Shown here piece by piece: positions 1 to 5,345 of a DNA stretch of 5,760 nucleotides. The stretch comes from an uncultured Micavibrio sp. GTDB lineage: Bacteria; Pseudomonadota; Alphaproteobacteria; Micavibrionales; UBA1664. The DNA lies in the NCBI GenBank assembly GCA_913057885.1, contig CAJXOI010000061.1:1-5760 (forward strand), read 5' to 3'. Every line of letters begins with the position of its first letter. Within the stretch, counting starts at the first letter, position 1. A model generated the notes under the pieces. It was not told where the DNA came from. It ran no database searches and saw only the letters and a list, made by a program, of their open reading frames with translations. The translations under genes were made by a program, and so were the position numbers.

Positions 1-549
1 ATTGGTCACCACGGCCGCCGTTGCCGGAAGGCGCGTAAATGTGCCGTCGCTTTCATCTGCCTCGGCGACAATCCATTCGCCACTGCCCAATCGGACATTT
101 GTACCATAGGCATTCACAATTCCACCATTGACGACCGTCGGGTCAAAATTGCCAACCTCCAACATCGTACCCACCATAGATGTCGTTGTGGTTTTACCAT
201 GCGTGCCGGCAATGGCAATACCGAGGCGCAGGCGCATAATTTCCGCCAGCATTTCCGCACGGCGTATAATGGGCAAGCGGTTTTCGCGTGCCGCAACCAA
301 TTCGGGGTTATCGTCTTTGACTGCAGATGATATTACCACTGCGGTGGCATCACCTAAATTGTCGGCATCATGGCCAATAGCGATGGCAACACCTTTGTCG
401 CGTAACCTTTGGACATTTCCGCCTTCTGAGAGGTCAGACCCTTGCACGTGATAGCCCATGGCGATGAGAATTTCGGCAATACCGCTCATGCCGATTCCGC
501 CAATGCCGATGAAATGAATCGTGCCTATCGTGCTAGGGTTTAAGCGCAT
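1..549 (-). CDS. murC: UDP-N-acetylmuramate--L-alanine ligase (MurC), N-terminal part, runs off the left edge
   Basis: MurC is a cytoplasmic ATP-dependent ligase that adds L-alanine to UDP-MurNAc, the first step of stem-peptide assembly. The 183 codons present read as MurC without a break. The N-terminal UDP-binding glycine-rich loop [14 protein letters not shown] is at residues 15-28, followed by the GSD segment. The Mur ligase P-loop GTHGKTTTT is at 115-123 with K119 as the ATP-binding lysine. VNGG follows, then EADESDGTF at 163-171 and AVVTN at the edge, where the family continues into the central ATPase domain. More than half of a usual protein of about 470 residues is missing only because the window ends. 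The ATG start lies 4 nt after the murG stop. A GGAG in the last murG codons sits 8 nt upstream of it, so translation is probably coupled. The gene is cotranscribed with ftsW and murG. Identity is near certain. Confidence 0.97.
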   Translation of the reverse strand, partial: MRLNPSTIGTIHFIGIGGIGMSGIAEILIAMGYHVQGSDLSEGGNVQRLRDKGVAIAIGHDADNLGDATAVVISSAVKDDNPELVAARENRLPIIRRAEMLAEIMRLRLGIAIAGTHGKTTTTSMVGTMLEVGNFDPTVVNGGIVNAYGTNVRLGSGEWIVAEADESDGTFTRLPATAAVVTN

Positions 550-553
550 GGTG

Positions 554-1654
554 CTAGCTCCATCCTTTTATAAGCGCAATGACAAGGTTGCCCAACTTAC
601 GCGTTGCCTCTGGTTTGGCGCAACTGCGGGCGGCTTCTGCGGCTTTGAATAAAGCTTCGGGCGACCGCATCAACCCCTCGATACGTTTTGCCAGAACAGA
701 TGATGATAAATCTTTTTGTTCGATAACCCATGCGCCGCCTTGTTTTGAAATACTCTCGGCATTGACGCGCTGTTGATGATCGGCGTGGTGTGGATAGGGA
801 ATGTAAATGGCGGGAATGCCCGCAACGGAAACCTCCGCAACAGTACTGGCGCCTGATCGAGCAATGACAAGATGGGTTTGCTTTAAGACTTCTGGAACAT
901 CATCGATAAATTGTTTGAGTGATGCCGTAATGCCGGCATCGGTGTATGTTTTTTTGACGTGTTCAATATCTTCTTCGTGGCATTGTTGAGTAATGTTCAA
1001 GCGAACTTTTAAATCCTCAGGTAAAGCTGCCAACGCCTTCGGCACATGGTTGGCCATTACCTTTGCCCCCAAAGAACCGCCCATAACCGTGATCCGAAAA
1101 TCAGTATCGGTATCAGGACTGTTATAAGGATGAGTATAAAGTGCGGCGATGTCAGACCTGATTGGGTTGCCGGTGACAACGGCACGCGGAATATCCTCAT
1201 CACGAACGGATGACATGTCCTGTAATGACAAGGCAATGCGCGTGGCCTTGGGTGCCAAGTAAGCATTGGCACGGCCTAATATGGCATTGGCCTCGTGAAT
1301 AACGGTTGATACGTTGCGGCGTTGTGCCGCGACCATAGGTGGTAAAGACGGGTATCCTCCAAACCCAATGGCGATATCGGGTTGATATTTGGAAATTAGA
1401 CGCTGTGATTGAAAATATCCCACCATTAATAATGCCAGCCCCTTTATTTTTCCTATAAGTCCTGATGGAAATGAAGATGATTTAATAACATGGACAATCA
1501 ATTTGTCATGTCCTTGGGTATATTTCACCGTGCGCTCATCCGTGATCATCACAACCTCGCAATCACGAGACAGCAAATCATTCGCCAAGGCCAAGGCAGG
1601 AAACATATGTCCCCCTGTACCCCCTGCGCAAATCATGACCGTTTTTTTAGACAT
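554..1654 (-). CDS. murG: UDP-GlcNAc:lipid I N-acetylglucosaminyltransferase (MurG)
   Basis: MurG is a GT28 glycosyltransferase on the cytoplasmic face of the inner membrane. It adds GlcNAc to lipid I to give lipid II. The 366 residues match the family's normal length. Visible motifs are the N-terminal glycine loop [12 protein letters not shown] (11-22, with H16), [10 protein letters not shown] (97-106), [11 protein letters not shown] (120-130), TGNPIR (161-166), GGSLGA (192-197), and the C-terminal donor site [21 protein letters not shown] (266-286), then [12 protein letters not shown] with Q294 and Q295. Two motif positions deviate from the usual forms: HEQN reads HEAN and GGSQGA reads GGSLGA. 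The frame is otherwise intact, so the enzyme is probably active. The ATG is 1 nt after the ftsW stop, with only a weak AG-rich ribosome site (GAAGAGAG) inside the ftsW end. Coupled translation with ftsW is therefore likely. No separate promoter was recognised. Confidence 0.97.
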   Translation of the reverse strand: MSKKTVMICAGGTGGHMFPALALANDLLSRDCEVVMITDERTVKYTQGHDKLIVHVIKSSSFPSGLIGKIKGLALLMVGYFQSQRLISKYQPDIAIGFGGYPSLPPMVAAQRRNVSTVIHEANAILGRANAYLAPKATRIALSLQDMSSVRDEDIPRAVVTGNPIRSDIAALYTHPYNSPDTDTDFRITVMGGSLGAKVMANHVPKALAALPEDLKVRLNITQQCHEEDIEHVKKTYTDAGITASLKQFIDDVPEVLKQTHLVIARSGASTVAEVSVAGIPAIYIPYPHHADHQQRVNAESISKQGGAWVIEQKDLSSSVLAKRIEGLMRSPEALFKAAEAARSCAKPEATRKLGNLVIALIKGWS

Positions 1655-1655
1655 G

Positions 1656-2813
1656 TTAGTTTTCTCTCTTCAACAAATATCGCCATGTTGATCTTTTTCT
1701 ATCCTCATTTATGCCGCGCGACAAGGCAAGAATAAGGCCGAATGTGATTCCCGCCGCAATCATTGATGACCCACCGTAACTAATAAGCGGTAATGTCATT
1801 CCCTTGGCGGGGATCAACTGCATCGCCGATCCCATATGAATAAAGCATTGCACCACGATCATAAAGGTTAGCCCGGATCCGGCCAACATCACAAACAGAT
1901 TATCGCTGCGTGTGAAATGGGTGAAAAAACGATAAAGGATCAGGCCGAAAATACCGACAAACAAAGATGTAAGTAAAAAGCCCCATTCTTCGCCAACGGC
2001 CGTAAAAATAAAATCGGAATGGACATCAGGGACAGAATTTTTAACTGATCCCTGTCCTGGCCCAACGCCGATCAACCCGCCATTGACAAAGGCTTGTTTC
2101 GATTGATCAATTTGATAAGTGTCCGCCCCTTCGGGAAATAAGAACCGATCAATCCGCGACTGAACATGCCCCAAGGATACATAAGCAATCAAAACACCGA
2201 CAACCCCTACGATTGCAAGAAGTGCGACATAGCGCAATGGGCATCCGGCAATGAAAATTTGCATGGCAAAGACAACGGAAATCAGAAAGACCATACCAAA
2301 ATCCGGCTGGGAAATCAGTAACCCTGCCGTTACGATGTATAAACACAGGGCGATAATCACATTGGGAATTTTAGTGGCTCTGTGCTGCATACTCAGCAAA
2401 ATCGCAGATAACAAAATAAAACCGGGTTTTACAAATTCACTGGGCTGGACTGAAAACCCTAAAACCCTTATCCATCGCGTCGCCCCTTTGATTTCATAAC
2501 CACTGGTCAGGGACAAAATAACCCCAATCGTGGCGCCAATAAATAAAAGAAGGGCAAATATTTTGATGTTTTGAATGTCTGCAAAGGCTAAAATCACAAG
2601 AATACCAATTGTAGGCACTAAAAATAACACATGACGAAGTACAAAGTGATAGCCATCAAGGCCGATGCGCACGGCGACGGATGGGCTGGCCGTTGCCACC
2701 ATGACAACCCCGAAAAGCGCAAGGATCATAAGCAAGCAAAAGCTGAGCTTATCAATCGACAACCACCATCGAACAAACGGATTATCACTGCGCGGGGACA
2801 AAAAAGATGACAT
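1656..2813 (-). CDS. ftsW: Septal peptidoglycan glycosyltransferase FtsW (SEDS family)
   Basis: FtsW is the SEDS-family polytopic membrane protein that polymerises lipid II at the division septum together with its class B PBP partner (FtsI). The 385-residue protein has about ten hydrophobic segments starting near residue 23. It carries family signatures: GATRWI (110-115), QPSEF (123-127), QPDFG (169-173), GPGQGSVKNSVPDVHSDFIF (251-270), where D267 matches the proposed catalytic aspartate, and IPAKGMTLPLISYGGSS (334-350). I chose the ATG at 2813 because MSSFLSPRSDNPFVRWW fits the short cytoplasmic N-terminus of alphaproteobacterial FtsW and gives the usual length. The frame stays open to a TTG at 2915. 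Those 34 extra codons, however, are largely a palindromic intergenic repeat and cross the likely promoter. No Shine-Dalgarno sequence precedes the ATG (see the promoter entry). It is the first gene of the ftsW-murG-murC operon, and no murD lies upstream as the common dcw order would have. Confidence 0.96.
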   Translation of the reverse strand: MSSFLSPRSDNPFVRWWLSIDKLSFCLLMILALFGVVMVATASPSVAVRIGLDGYHFVLRHVLFLVPTIGILVILAFADIQNIKIFALLLFIGATIGVILSLTSGYEIKGATRWIRVLGFSVQPSEFVKPGFILLSAILLSMQHRATKIPNVIIALCLYIVTAGLLISQPDFGMVFLISVVFAMQIFIAGCPLRYVALLAIVGVVGVLIAYVSLGHVQSRIDRFLFPEGADTYQIDQSKQAFVNGGLIGVGPGQGSVKNSVPDVHSDFIFTAVGEEWGFLLTSLFVGIFGLILYRFFTHFTRSDNLFVMLAGSGLTFMIVVQCFIHMGSAMQLIPAKGMTLPLISYGGSSMIAAGITFGLILALSRGINEDRKRSTWRYLLKREN

Positions 2814-2822
2814 AGCTATAAT
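2795..2822 (+). promoter_or_regulatory. Candidate promoter of the AmpD-like amidase
   Basis: A perfect TATAAT at 2817-2822 has GGGACA (four of six matches to TTGACA) 16 nt upstream at 2795-2800, inside the first codons of ftsW. Transcription would start near 2829, giving an amidase leader of about 105 nt that contains the whole palindromic repeat. The -10 directly abuts the opposing ftsW -10, so the two promoters probably compete for polymerase. The region is AT-rich, so a chance TATAAT is possible. Confidence 0.35.
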
Positions 2823-2851
2823 TATTACACGATTTCTGAAAATATTGTCAC
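2821..2851 (-). promoter_or_regulatory. Candidate promoter of ftsW-murG-murC
   Basis: On the minus strand GTGACA (2851-2846, five of six matches to TTGACA) is followed after 19 nt by AATAAT (2826-2821, five of six to TATAAT). The -35 box is formed by the last bases of the palindromic repeat. The expected start site lies at or next to the A of the ftsW ATG, so the transcript could be leaderless or nearly so. That agrees with the absence of a ribosome site. It is a sequence match only, and the spacer is longer than ideal. Confidence 0.4.
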
Positions 2852-2930
2852 CCCCCGCTTTATGCGGGGGTTTGGTTTTCTGGATCCCCGCAGGGCGAAT
2901 TTCGCTTGCGCTCAATGCCGCGGGGATGAC
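2847..2930. repeat. GC-rich palindromic dispersed-type repeat (GTCATCCCCGC...GCGGGGATCCAG family)
   Basis: The ends are imperfect inverted repeats: GTCACCCCCCGC at 2847-2858 and GCGGGGATGAC at 2920-2930. Two hairpins lie inside. One is CCCCCGC (2852-2858) with GCGGGGG (2864-2870) around TTTAT. The other is ATCCCCGC (2884-2891) with GCGGGGAT (2920-2927), whose interior holds a small GCGAA/TTCGC palindrome at 2895-2905. On the minus strand it begins GTCATCCCCGC and has GCGGGGATCCAG in the middle, a layout I know from short repeats scattered through alphaproteobacterial genomes, including Wolbachia. Only one copy is in this window, so the dispersed nature is inferred from the family. It keeps the ftsW frame open and creates a spurious N-terminal extension. 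It fills most of the ftsW-amidase gap. Confidence 0.75.
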
Positions 2931-2935
2931 ACCAT

Positions 2936-3445
2936 GTGAAAATCATGAATATTATTGAACGCCCATCATTAAATTTCAATGATCGCCCCGTGGGCGTGAA
3001 AATCGATTCAATCATTATTCATTACACAGGCATGAAAACGGCTGAGGATGCATTGGACCGATTATGCGACCCAACTTCGGAGGTCAGCGCCCATTTCACG
3101 ATTGACGAGGACGGAACAATTTATCGTCATGTCGATCCGGATAAACGGGCGTGGCATGCGGGCGTATCCCAATGGCGTGACCGCGAGGGATTTAATGATT
3201 TTTCAATAGGGATAGAGTTGGTCAACCCGGGTCATGAATTTGGCTATCGTCCTTTTCCGGAGGGTCAGATCGAGGCATTGATCATATTAATGAAATCATT
3301 ATATCAAAATTATCCAATCAACCCTGAATTGGTTTTGGGGCATTCGGATATTGCACCTGATCGTAAACAAGACCCTGGCGAATTATTCCCCTGGGACCAA
3401 TTGGTCGCGGAAAATCTTGCCAAGCGGGATATGTCTGTGGCATAA
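2936..3445 (+). CDS. AmpD-like N-acetylmuramoyl-L-alanine amidase (Amidase_2 domain), cytoplasmic
   Basis: This is a zinc amidase that cuts the bond between N-acetylmuramic acid and the L-alanine of the stem peptide. With no signal peptide it probably acts on recycled muropeptides in the cytoplasm, as AmpD does, though substrate choice (anhydro-MurNAc or other) cannot be read from sequence. The 169 residues are one Amidase_2 domain. IIIHYTG supplies zinc ligand H29. WHAG is at 73-76 and SIGIELVNPG (90-99) has E94 at the AmpD catalytic glutamate position. GHSDIAPDRKQDPG (135-148) supplies H136 and D146 as the other ligands and K144 at the AmpD lysine position. The start is GTG 2936, with GGGGA of the repeat end 9-10 nt upstream. 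ATG 2945 (three codons in) is the alternative but has no ribosome site. Its stop is 11 nt before rnpB. All catalytic residues are present. Confidence 0.93.
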   Translation: MKIMNIIERPSLNFNDRPVGVKIDSIIIHYTGMKTAEDALDRLCDPTSEVSAHFTIDEDGTIYRHVDPDKRAWHAGVSQWRDREGFNDFSIGIELVNPGHEFGYRPFPEGQIEALIILMKSLYQNYPINPELVLGHSDIAPDRKQDPGELFPWDQLVAENLAKRDMSVA

Positions 3446-3446
3446 A
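3417..3446 (+). promoter_or_regulatory. Candidate rnpB promoter inside the amidase 3' end
   Basis: TTGCCA (3417-3422, five of six matches to TTGACA) is followed after 18 nt by CATAAA (3441-3446, four of six to TATAAT). This places a start a few bases before or at the 5' strand of the rnpB P1 helix at 3457. It would let rnpB be transcribed independently of the amidase. It is a consensus match only, and read-through from the amidase with processing is the alternative. Confidence 0.35.
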
Positions 3447-3456
3447 GCCGTTATGT

Positions 3457-3840
3457 GATTGGAAGGTCGGGCAGTCGTGCGGCATAGCCCTTGGGCGACG
3501 CCGTAAGGAAAGTCCGGACATCACAAAGATATGACAGCGGGTAACGCCCGCCCGGGGTAACCCGAGGGACAGTGCAACAGAAAACAAACTACCTGTTATG
3601 CAGGAAAAGGTGAAAAGGTGTGGTAAGAGCGCACCGCGATCTTGGTAACAAGATTGGCAGTGTAAACCCTGTCAGATGCAAGCCCAAATAGGCGTTTCAA
3701 ATAACGTATCTTTGCGTTGAAATGCGGGTAGGGCGCTGGAGATGATTGGCGACAATCATCCAAGATGAATGACTGCCGCCGTTTCTTCCCCTTATTGTGG
3801 AAGGACCGTGCACAGAATCCGGCTTACAGACCTTCCAATC
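3457..3840 (+). ncRNA. rnpB: RNase P RNA, bacterial class A
   Basis: This is the catalytic RNA of RNase P, which with the RnpA protein removes 5' leaders from tRNA precursors. The ends form a perfect 12-bp P1 helix (3457-3468 with 3829-3840). Conserved core elements occur in order: GGAAAGTCCGGAC (3507-3519), ACAGAAAACAAACTACC (from 3577), TAAGAGCGCACCGCG (3624-3637), the P15 GCGGGTAGG with the GGU (3727-3729) that pairs with tRNA CCA, and AATCCGGCTTACAGACC (3816-3832). Hairpins capped by GNRA loops fit class A: CGGG-GTAA-CCCG (3553-3564), ATCTTG-GTAA-CAAGAT (3639-3654) and an 8-bp stem with GCGA at 3741-3760 (P18). The length of about 384 nt is normal. Beyond P1 there is only CCCCTTTTT with no separate hairpin, so termination or 3' processing occurs at or just past 3846. 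Open reading frames inside this stretch are chance. Confidence 0.97.
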
Positions 3841-3846
3841 CCCTTT

Positions 3847-4080
3847 TTATGCCGCCGATGCATTTATTGCTTTATCATGTGGCTTTTGATTCATATTTGC
3901 GGCCTTATGGTCAAACGCCCATTTCAACATACATTTATTGCGTTTGTCCAAAGCCTCTGATGTTGTAATGGTTTTATTGAATATCTGCTCGGCCTTTTGC
4001 TCTTTGATAAAAGACATAAACAGAATGAATTGAAACCATGCAAAACTTAATCCCCCCACAGTCATTAAAATTATTATCAT
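3847..4080 (-). CDS. Small hypothetical membrane protein, 77 residues
   Basis: No family was recognised. Residues 1-25 (MIIILMTVGGLSFAWFQFILFMSFI) form one hydrophobic segment, probably a membrane anchor or uncleaved signal. The remaining roughly 52 residues are hydrophilic and lysine-rich with one cysteine, and no domain is visible. The frame is supported by its signals. GGGGAAG lies about 6 nt before the ATG at 4080, and a TTGACA-N18-TATAAA promoter lies about 30 nt further up. An internal ATG at codon 6 is possible but less well placed. The gene converges on rnpB, and its stop codon is only 6 nt beyond the rnpB P1 helix with no terminator between, so its transcript could run antisense into rnpB. 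The stretch is more AT-rich than the cell-wall genes. Whether it is conserved cannot be judged here. Confidence 0.55.
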   Translation of the reverse strand: MIIILMTVGGLSFAWFQFILFMSFIKEQKAEQIFNKTITTSEALDKRNKCMLKWAFDHKAANMNQKPHDKAINASAA

Positions 4081-4112
4081 TTTATCTTCCCCATATGATT
4101 AACATATATATT

Positions 4113-4142
4113 TTTATACATAAAAATTATATCAAATGTCAA
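4113..4142 (-). promoter_or_regulatory. Promoter of the 77-residue membrane protein gene
   Basis: On the minus strand a perfect TTGACA (4142-4137) is followed after 18 nt by TATAAA (4118-4113, five of six matches to TATAAT). Transcription would start near 4106, about 25 nt before the ATG at 4080, with the GGGGAAG ribosome site in between. This ordering of -35, -10, ribosome site and start makes it the best-matched promoter in the window, although the surroundings are AT-rich. Confidence 0.55.
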
Positions 4143-4341
4143 TAAAAATTGTTATTTTTCAATAACTTATATTTTTTTGAATAGTAACTTTATAAATTAT
4201 AAATTTACATAAATAAAAGACATGCACTTGTAACCATTCTTAGACGTGAAACTAAACCGTGATAGATTATTTCGCATGTATCGTGGGAGTACTTGTCCTG
4301 GTTGGGTTTTTCAAAGCCATATTCGCGTGGAGATGTAGGGC
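4143..4341. other. AT-rich intergenic stretch upstream of the response regulator
   Basis: This stretch is very AT-rich, with repeated TATAAAT and ATTTTT runs, and contrasts with the cell-wall genes on either side. It must contain the promoter for the response regulator. One weak pair is TTGAAT (4177-4182) with TATAAA (4198-4203), but the 15-nt spacer is short. A small palindrome GTTATT-TTTC-AATAAC lies at 4151-4166, with no clear role. From 4259 a GTG-initiated hydrophobic reading frame begins that overlaps the next gene out of frame (see findings). Confidence 0.4.
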
Positions 4342-5127
4342 ATGCAATATTATCCAAATAGCCGTTTTGAATACCAACATGCCATATCCAAAAATACGAT
4401 TGAAAATCCTTTTTTATGGCGGTGCCTCCATTTCGATTTTAAAGATTTACCTTCAGGGGTGGAGCTTGAGAGTTTGAGTAAAAAAATCTATAAAATTTTC
4501 GAAAGTCTTGATGGAGGATATTACTTTGATCCACGTTCACGCGTTACTGTGTTTTGCAAGATGGGTGAAAAGATTATTATTGATGACATTATCTACAAAA
4601 TTAAAAGCCTTATACGCGGAGATTTTATGTGTCGCGTTGGTGAGCAAACAGTTCTCGGGAACGGTATTTTGTCGCTTCAATTCCTATTTTCACCTACGGC
4701 GGATGAACAGCAAAAGTTGTCACAGGAATTTATTGTACAAGAGAGGATGTCGCGTCAAAGCGACATTATTATGTTGGTCGAAGATGATCTATTTTGCCGC
4801 AATGTCGTTAAAAACGCATTGTCCAGCAAATTTAAAGTCATTGATATCGCCGACGGGGGTAAGGCAACGCAAGAATATCTCTCGCATTCGCCAGATGTTT
4901 TATTTTTAGATATCCACCTTCCCAACAAAAACGGCATAACAATTTTGAAGGAAATTTTAGAAGTCGACCCACAGGCTTATATCGTCATGGTCAGTGCCGA
5001 CGCCGCGAAAGAGCGTGTAATGCAATGTATGGAACTAGGTGCAAAGGGGTTCATCGCTAAACCTTTCAATGGTGAGAGATTGTTTAATTATATCCGAAAA
5101 TGCCCGTCTATCAGGGTTTATTGCTAA
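4342..5127 (+). CDS. Response regulator: unknown N-terminal domain plus C-terminal receiver domain
   Basis: The C-terminal part, about residues 140-255, is a CheY-like receiver. It has the acidic pocket EDD (147-149), phospho-acceptor D190 in VLFLDIHLPNKNG, S218 in VMVSAD at the Thr/Ser switch position and K240 in AKPF. All phosphotransfer residues are intact, so it should accept phosphate from a histidine kinase or phosphotransfer protein. None is encoded here. The N-terminal 130 or so residues match no family I recognise. Predicted strand and helix order (HFDFKD, helix, GGYYFD, VTVFCKMG, helix) could fit a ferredoxin-like alpha/beta fold. There is no DNA-binding or GGDEF output motif, and the receiver being last is unusual for a transcription factor. 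The ATG at 4342 has GGAG 9 nt upstream, and an in-frame TAG at 4336 blocks extension. Codons are AT-rich compared with murG. An intrinsic terminator follows. Confidence 0.88.
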   Translation: MQYYPNSRFEYQHAISKNTIENPFLWRCLHFDFKDLPSGVELESLSKKIYKIFESLDGGYYFDPRSRVTVFCKMGEKIIIDDIIYKIKSLIRGDFMCRVGEQTVLGNGILSLQFLFSPTADEQQKLSQEFIVQERMSRQSDIIMLVEDDLFCRNVVKNALSSKFKVIDIADGGKATQEYLSHSPDVLFLDIHLPNKNGITILKEILEVDPQAYIVMVSADAAKERVMQCMELGAKGFIAKPFNGERLFNYIRKCPSIRVYC

Positions 5128-5145
5128 AAAAAGAATGAACGCTTT

Positions 5146-5171
5146 AACCGCCCCAAATGGGCGGTTTTTTT
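5146..5171 (+). terminator. Intrinsic terminator after the response regulator
   Basis: AACCGCCC (5146-5153) pairs perfectly with GGGCGGTT (5159-5166) around the loop CAAAT and runs into seven consecutive T at 5165-5171. It lies 18 nt after the response-regulator stop. It should isolate the mraZ promoter from upstream transcription. The A-run before the stem (5126-5132) may give weak termination on the other strand. Confidence 0.9.
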
Positions 5172-5204
5172 GTGTGCAAAGTTCCTCCTGATTATCAGAA
5201 AAAT

Positions 5205-5234
5205 TTGACATCCCATGTTATCCCATGCTATCCC
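5205..5234 (+). promoter_or_regulatory. Candidate mraZ (dcw) promoter
   Basis: A perfect TTGACA at 5205-5210 is followed after 18 nt by TATCCC (5229-5234), which matches TATAAT only in its first three bases. A TATATA further down (5236-5241) is too far for this -35. With the first pairing, transcription would begin near 5241, giving a leader of about 105 nt that opens directly into the stem-loop described below. The -35 is convincing and the -10 is not. Confidence 0.45.
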
Positions 5235-5239
5235 ATATA
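5210..5239. promoter_or_regulatory. MraZ-type operator: three 10-bp direct repeats
   Basis: ATCCCATGTT, ATCCCATGCT and ATCCCATATA follow each other with exact 10-bp spacing. On the minus strand they read TGGGAT three times with 4-nt gaps. E. coli MraZ is known to bind TGGGN direct repeats separated by 5 nt, that is with the same 10-bp period, in front of its own gene. The array begins at the last base of the -35 and covers the spacer and -10 region, so a bound MraZ ring would block polymerase. Autoregulation is inferred from family behaviour. Confidence 0.8.
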
Positions 5240-5242
5240 TAT

Positions 5243-5305
5243 CCACACATGATCATGGGGGTGCTTAAAGGCACTTTTGGGCATCCCCGTGTGATTATTG
5301 TGTGG
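5243..5305 (+). promoter_or_regulatory. Long imperfect stem-loop in the mraZ leader
   Basis: CCACACA (5243-5249) pairs with TGTGTGG (5299-5305). TGATCA (5250-5255) pairs with TGATTA (5292-5297) with one G-U. GGGGGTGC (5257-5264) pairs with GCATCCCC (5281-5288) with one G-U. That gives about 21 pairs in three segments, split by a one-base bulge and a small internal loop, around a 16-nt loop. GTGC (5261-5264) can instead pair with GCAC (5271-5274), so an alternative fold exists. The start codon is about 40 nt downstream. Function is unknown; I recognise no described leader family. Confidence 0.6.
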
Positions 5306-5345
5306 GAAGGTCAAACATAATAAGTTTTAGTGGATCGTAAGCGCC

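Noticed and set aside
2852..2880. GC hairpin plus T-rich tract as the terminator of an upstream gene
   Set aside because: No plus-strand gene ends upstream of it (ftsW is on the other strand). It is part of the palindromic repeat. It could act only as an attenuator in the amidase leader.
2814..2915. N-terminal extension of ftsW from TTG 2915
   Set aside because: The 34 extra codons coincide largely with the palindromic repeat and cross the likely promoter. The ATG at 2813 gives the usual FtsW N-terminus and length.
3318..3587. 89-codon minus-strand frame across the amidase end and rnpB
   Set aside because: It is antisense to conserved amidase motifs and to the rnpB core, has no initiation signals, and its product resembles no family.
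3765..3968. Plus-strand reading frames of 63-67 codons over the rnpB 3' end and the region after it
   Set aside because: They start inside the RNase P RNA, have no ribosome site and are antisense to the better-supported small membrane gene.
4151..4166. GTTATT-TTTC-AATAAC palindrome as a terminator or operator
   Set aside because: The stem is pure AT except for one G-C pair and would be weak. Such palindromes are expected by chance in so AT-rich a stretch.
4342..5127. Diguanylate cyclase or DNA-binding output in the response regulator
   Set aside because: There is no GGDEF/GGEEF, EAL, HD-GYP or helix-turn-helix motif. The receiver runs to the C-terminus and the N-terminal part shows none of these signatures.
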